Below are positions 60,913 through 64,000 of a DNA stretch of 64,000 nucleotides, in pieces. Location of the stretch: NCBI GenBank assembly GCA_001557505.1, contig LSAX01000009.1, positions 1,054,001 to 1,118,000 of the forward strand, given 5' to 3'. The notes under the pieces were generated by a model that did no database searches, had not been told where the DNA came from, and was given only the letters and a program-made list of their open reading frames with translations. Origin of the DNA: Reticulascus tulasneorum (taxonomy: Eukaryota; Ascomycota; Sordariomycetes; Glomerellales; Reticulascaceae). The position numbers were made by a program, and so were the translations under genes. Numbering within the stretch: the first letter of the stretch is position 1; every line of letters begins with the position of its first letter.

Positions 60913-62935
60913 ATGGCGACGAACGAGCAATCGCACGCCGATACGACGCTACCCAAGGGTACTACCGTTGCCGACACGACGAAACTTGACAAGGAGTTGG
61001 GCGAAAAAGTCGAAGCTCCTTCCCCGGACTTCGCCTGGGGCCATGGCGAGGACATCCTGTCCCTCCAGGAAACCGATCCCGCGCTCAACATGAAGATGCA
61101 CCTGGTGAACAACGTAAAGATGCCGTCTACAGTCCGTACCGTATGACGCAAGCTAAGCTGACCTCTGCGTGAGGCCATTGACGAAATTGGCTGGACTCCC
61201 TACCACTGGAAGCTCTTCGTCCTTAACGGCTTCGGGTAAGATGCTTGGTCGCCTGTTCATCCAGCTTTCCTGACATCTACCGTCCCGTCTAGCTACGCCG
61301 TCGACTCTCTGGTCACCCTTCTACAGTCCATTATCGCTGCCGCCGCATACAAGGAGTTTGGACAGGTTGGCTACTCGGCGGGGCTAAATATTGCTTCCTA
61401 CGGTAAGCAGGTTTGCTCCCAGGACACCTAAAACGTGCCGCCAGGCTCAGGCACGGGCGTTACGCTCTGAACCCTCCAAATTCTGAGTGCTGACTTCAAT
61501 TTCGTGCAGCCGGTCTGCTCATTGGTGCACTCTTCTGGGGTTTCACCGCCGACATGATTGGGCGTCGCTGGGCTTTCAATATTTCGCTGTTCATCTGCTC
61601 TATATCTGGCATCATTGCCGGTGGCATGCCCAACTGGCCGTCTCTGGGCTTCTTCGTTGCGATGGTGAGCTTCGGCGGTGGCGGTAACCTTATCCTCGAT
61701 ACCACCGTCTTCATCGAATATGTCCCGTCCGATAAGCAGTGGGTCCTAACCTTCCTTGCCTGCTGGTGGGGTCTGGGTCAGGCCATTGCCGGGTTCATTG
61801 CGTGGGGATTCATGTCCGAACCCAAGTGGAACTGCGCATCGGTCACCGACTGCTCCCGAGAGTCCAACATGGGATGGCGATATGTCATGTTCACTGGTAA
61901 GCCGCAATCGTCCCAGCTTAGCTAGGGCCACGGTTCCATGTTTCGTGTTGGTTAATCGGATGGGTGCCGTGTAGGTAGTGCTCTGGTCTTCGTCATGTCG
62001 GTTATGCGCGTGACCGTGATCCGGCTGAGAGAGACCCCCAAGTATCTGCTCGGAGCTGGCGACGATGTTGGAATGATGAAAACGCTGCATTATGTTGCTC
62101 ACAAGTACAACCGCCCCTGCTCTTTGACCATCGAGAAGCTCCGGGAGTGCGGAGAGGTCAAGTCTGCCCACAGCAAGCGCCGCTTCTCCCCCAGTGAGCT
62201 GGGCATGCATATCAAGGGCTTGTTCAGCACGCGTTCGCTTGCGCTGTCGACTTGCCTGATATGGCTTTCGTGGACTTTGATTGGTCTCGCCTATCCTCTG
62301 TTCTACGTCTTTCTGAAGTGAGTGAATCTGTCCAAACCCATTGACCGGTTTGTGATGGCCAAGCTGATCTTTGCTCCCCAGTACCTATCTTGCTACCCGT
62401 GTGTCCGGCGACATCAGCACATATGATAGCTGGCGTAACTACGCCCTCGGTAACATCTCCGGTATCCCGGGCCCCATGGTTGCCGCCTGGATGTGCAACC
62501 AAAAGATGATCGGCCGCAAGTATACCATGGTAATTGGTTCTCTGGTTACCATGGTGTTGTTCTTCGGCAACACCGCCATTACCAGCCAGTCCCAGAACCT
62601 CGCATTCAGCTGCGTCATCGCTTTCACCATCAACGTCTACTACGGTACACTTTACGCCTACACCGCCGAGGTGCTCCCTTCTGCGCATCGTGCGACTGGC
62701 AACGGTATTGCTGTAGCCTGCAACCGAGTCATGGGTATTCTGTCGTCGGTGGTTGCCACCAGCGGCGACAAAACTTCCTCGGTGCCTATCTATGTGTGCG
62801 CAGCGCTTTACATCGCCATGGCTGCCGTAGCAGTCATGTTCCCGTTCGAGCCGTATGGCCGGTAAGTGAATAACTCCGAAGATTCGAGCTTCGAGAACCT
62901 TTACTGACTTTGAACTCTGCAGACGAAGCTCGTAA
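60913..62935 (+). CDS. MFS sugar-transporter-like membrane protein, seven exons
   Basis: 531 residues from exons 60913-61113, 61174-61235, 61293-61402, 61510-61896, 61975-62317, 62382-62861 and 62923-62935; the tiny last exon completes FEPYGRRSS. CACCATGG supports the start. A hydrophilic N-terminus (about 60 residues, acidic/polar) is followed by about 12 hydrophobic segments. The MFS signature GFTADMIGRRWA lies after segment 2, with the sugar-porter-type NQKMIGRKYTM in the second half and a TAEVLPSAHRATGNG sugar-porter block. It is an integral plasma-membrane transporter, probably for a sugar or organic anion; the substrate is unknown. All introns are short with good consensus. Codons end preferentially in C. 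Confidence 0.92.
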
Positions 62936-64000
62936 ATGATGACAATGTGCCACGAGGAACAGGGTCAGCTCGGCTGGCGGCCCTTTATTTCTCTTGCGGT
63001 CCTGAGAATTGTCGGGGCTGGCCGGGCGAAACGAGATAAACCTCTCGCTGCACCAGTAACAATGCAATGTGATGGCTTTTCATGCCCCAACTTCCACTTG
63101 CCGAATAGGTTAGATTAGTGAGAAGAACCGCCAGTTGTGTTTTACTACACTACTGTCTATCTACAAGCCGTTCTATGGGGATGGCTAACTACGCTGAGAT
63201 ACGCCTTCAACAGTATCCGTACGTAGGCTAGGCCAGGATGGGACTGTGGTATGTATATTTGGTAGGCTGGAATGTGGTGGGGAGAAGTGGTAGTTACCGC
63301 CCTTGAGTTTAGATATGGCTGCCTACTATTGCACCTTACCTGATCACAACAACCCCGACCGGAAATTCGAAAGACAGCACGCACCGTTCATTAGGATGCT
63401 CGTGTTTGAGAACCTCGGCGATGTACGGCTCCTGTTTGAATGTGTTGCCCCCAGTCTCTGTCAACCGCCCGCCAGCACGTTGGCTCTCTGATGTATCTGT
63501 CGTCAGCGGCAACGAGATATCTCACAACACAGGCAGCGATGAGGCCTGGTACCACTGTGTGAAACTGAGGAGTTACGCCTTACGATAACCTGAGCTGGGC
63601 TGGACGAGAAGATTATTGTTGTAGGCTGCGATTTACACTGTAGCCGTGCATCACGGGCCGCCACACCCCGGATATACCTTGTTTCTCCTCTAGGCCACAA
63701 TGTCACAAGCGCTCCGAACTAAAGCCCGCTTCTCCAGCCCCAGATGCGATGCAATCATGGTTGCTAGAGGCGGCAATTCGTGCCCTCGTCTGCCAGCGTA
63801 CCCCCTGAATCACTCTTAGACAAGCATGCGGCTTCTCGAAGGCGATGATAGTATTACACGTCATAGCCTAGCCCAAGAACATCCAACACTTTCTCGAGAT
63901 GACGGAGCCCCACCACAATGAGCACCGACGAAGAGAGAACATATTGATGAAACGCGAGGAAGTGTCTTCAAGTACCCTCGTGAGGCATAACGTAGATCCA
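62936..64000. other. intergenic, no gene recognised
   Basis: 3' flank of the transporter, then about 1 kb with only short open frames and no repeat I could identify. The window ends here. Confidence 0.5.

Overview
The window comes from a filamentous ascomycete, most likely a Eurotiomycete of the Aspergillus/Penicillium/Talaromyces type. Genes have several short introns (about 50-100 bp) with GTRAGT-like donors, CTAAC-like branch points and YAG acceptors. The gene families are typical of that group: a killer-toxin-like GH18 chitinase, LysM proteins, Zn2Cys6 regulators, GH30_7, GH12 and MFS sugar transporters. Gene density is low, with long gene-poor stretches and several decayed genes. I see no bacterial-style operons, CRISPR arrays or RNA genes. 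Genus-level placement is inference.

Layout. 0-2.7 kb: a YPK/AGC-type kinase-like protein with C-terminal ankyrin repeats that has lost its catalytic residues. 3.5-16.7 kb: a chitin-related locus of five genes: a five-exon LysM/ChtBD1/GH18 chitinase, a secreted HELYH metallopeptidase, a four-LysM secreted protein, a small conserved non-secreted protein, and a ten-cysteine secreted protein. Orientations are -, -, +, -, +, so two pairs are divergent and share promoters of about 1 kb. 17.4-20.3 kb: a coding remnant and a wrecked arylsulfatase gene. 20.8-22.6 kb: a Zn2Cys6 regulator.

24-36 kb is a plant-cell-wall (xylan/xyloglucan) island: GH30_7 glucuronoxylanase, a truncated GH3 beta-xylosidase relic, a GH12 xyloglucanase and a secreted aldose 1-epimerase. 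A disrupted CCCH zinc-finger gene lies in the middle. GGCTAA (XlnR-type) motifs lie upstream of the xylanase and the epimerase. 38.1-39.8 kb: a regulator with a fungal transcription-factor domain but no zinc cluster. 39.8-43.3 kb is gene-poor.

43.3-52 kb: an intronless, C-ending-codon-rich secreted parallel beta-helix protein, an F-box-like protein, a TauD/TfdA dioxygenase, and a Zn2Cys6 regulator in the same orientation upstream of it. 52-55.7 kb is gene-poor. 55.7-63 kb: a GNAT acetyltransferase, a fungal protein-kinase-like protein with DLE in place of DFG, an AT-rich patch with 23-bp direct and inverted repeats, and a seven-exon MFS sugar-transporter-like gene.

Exon models were built by hand from splice consensus, frame continuity and family expectation. 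The reading frame closes in every spliced gene listed as intact.
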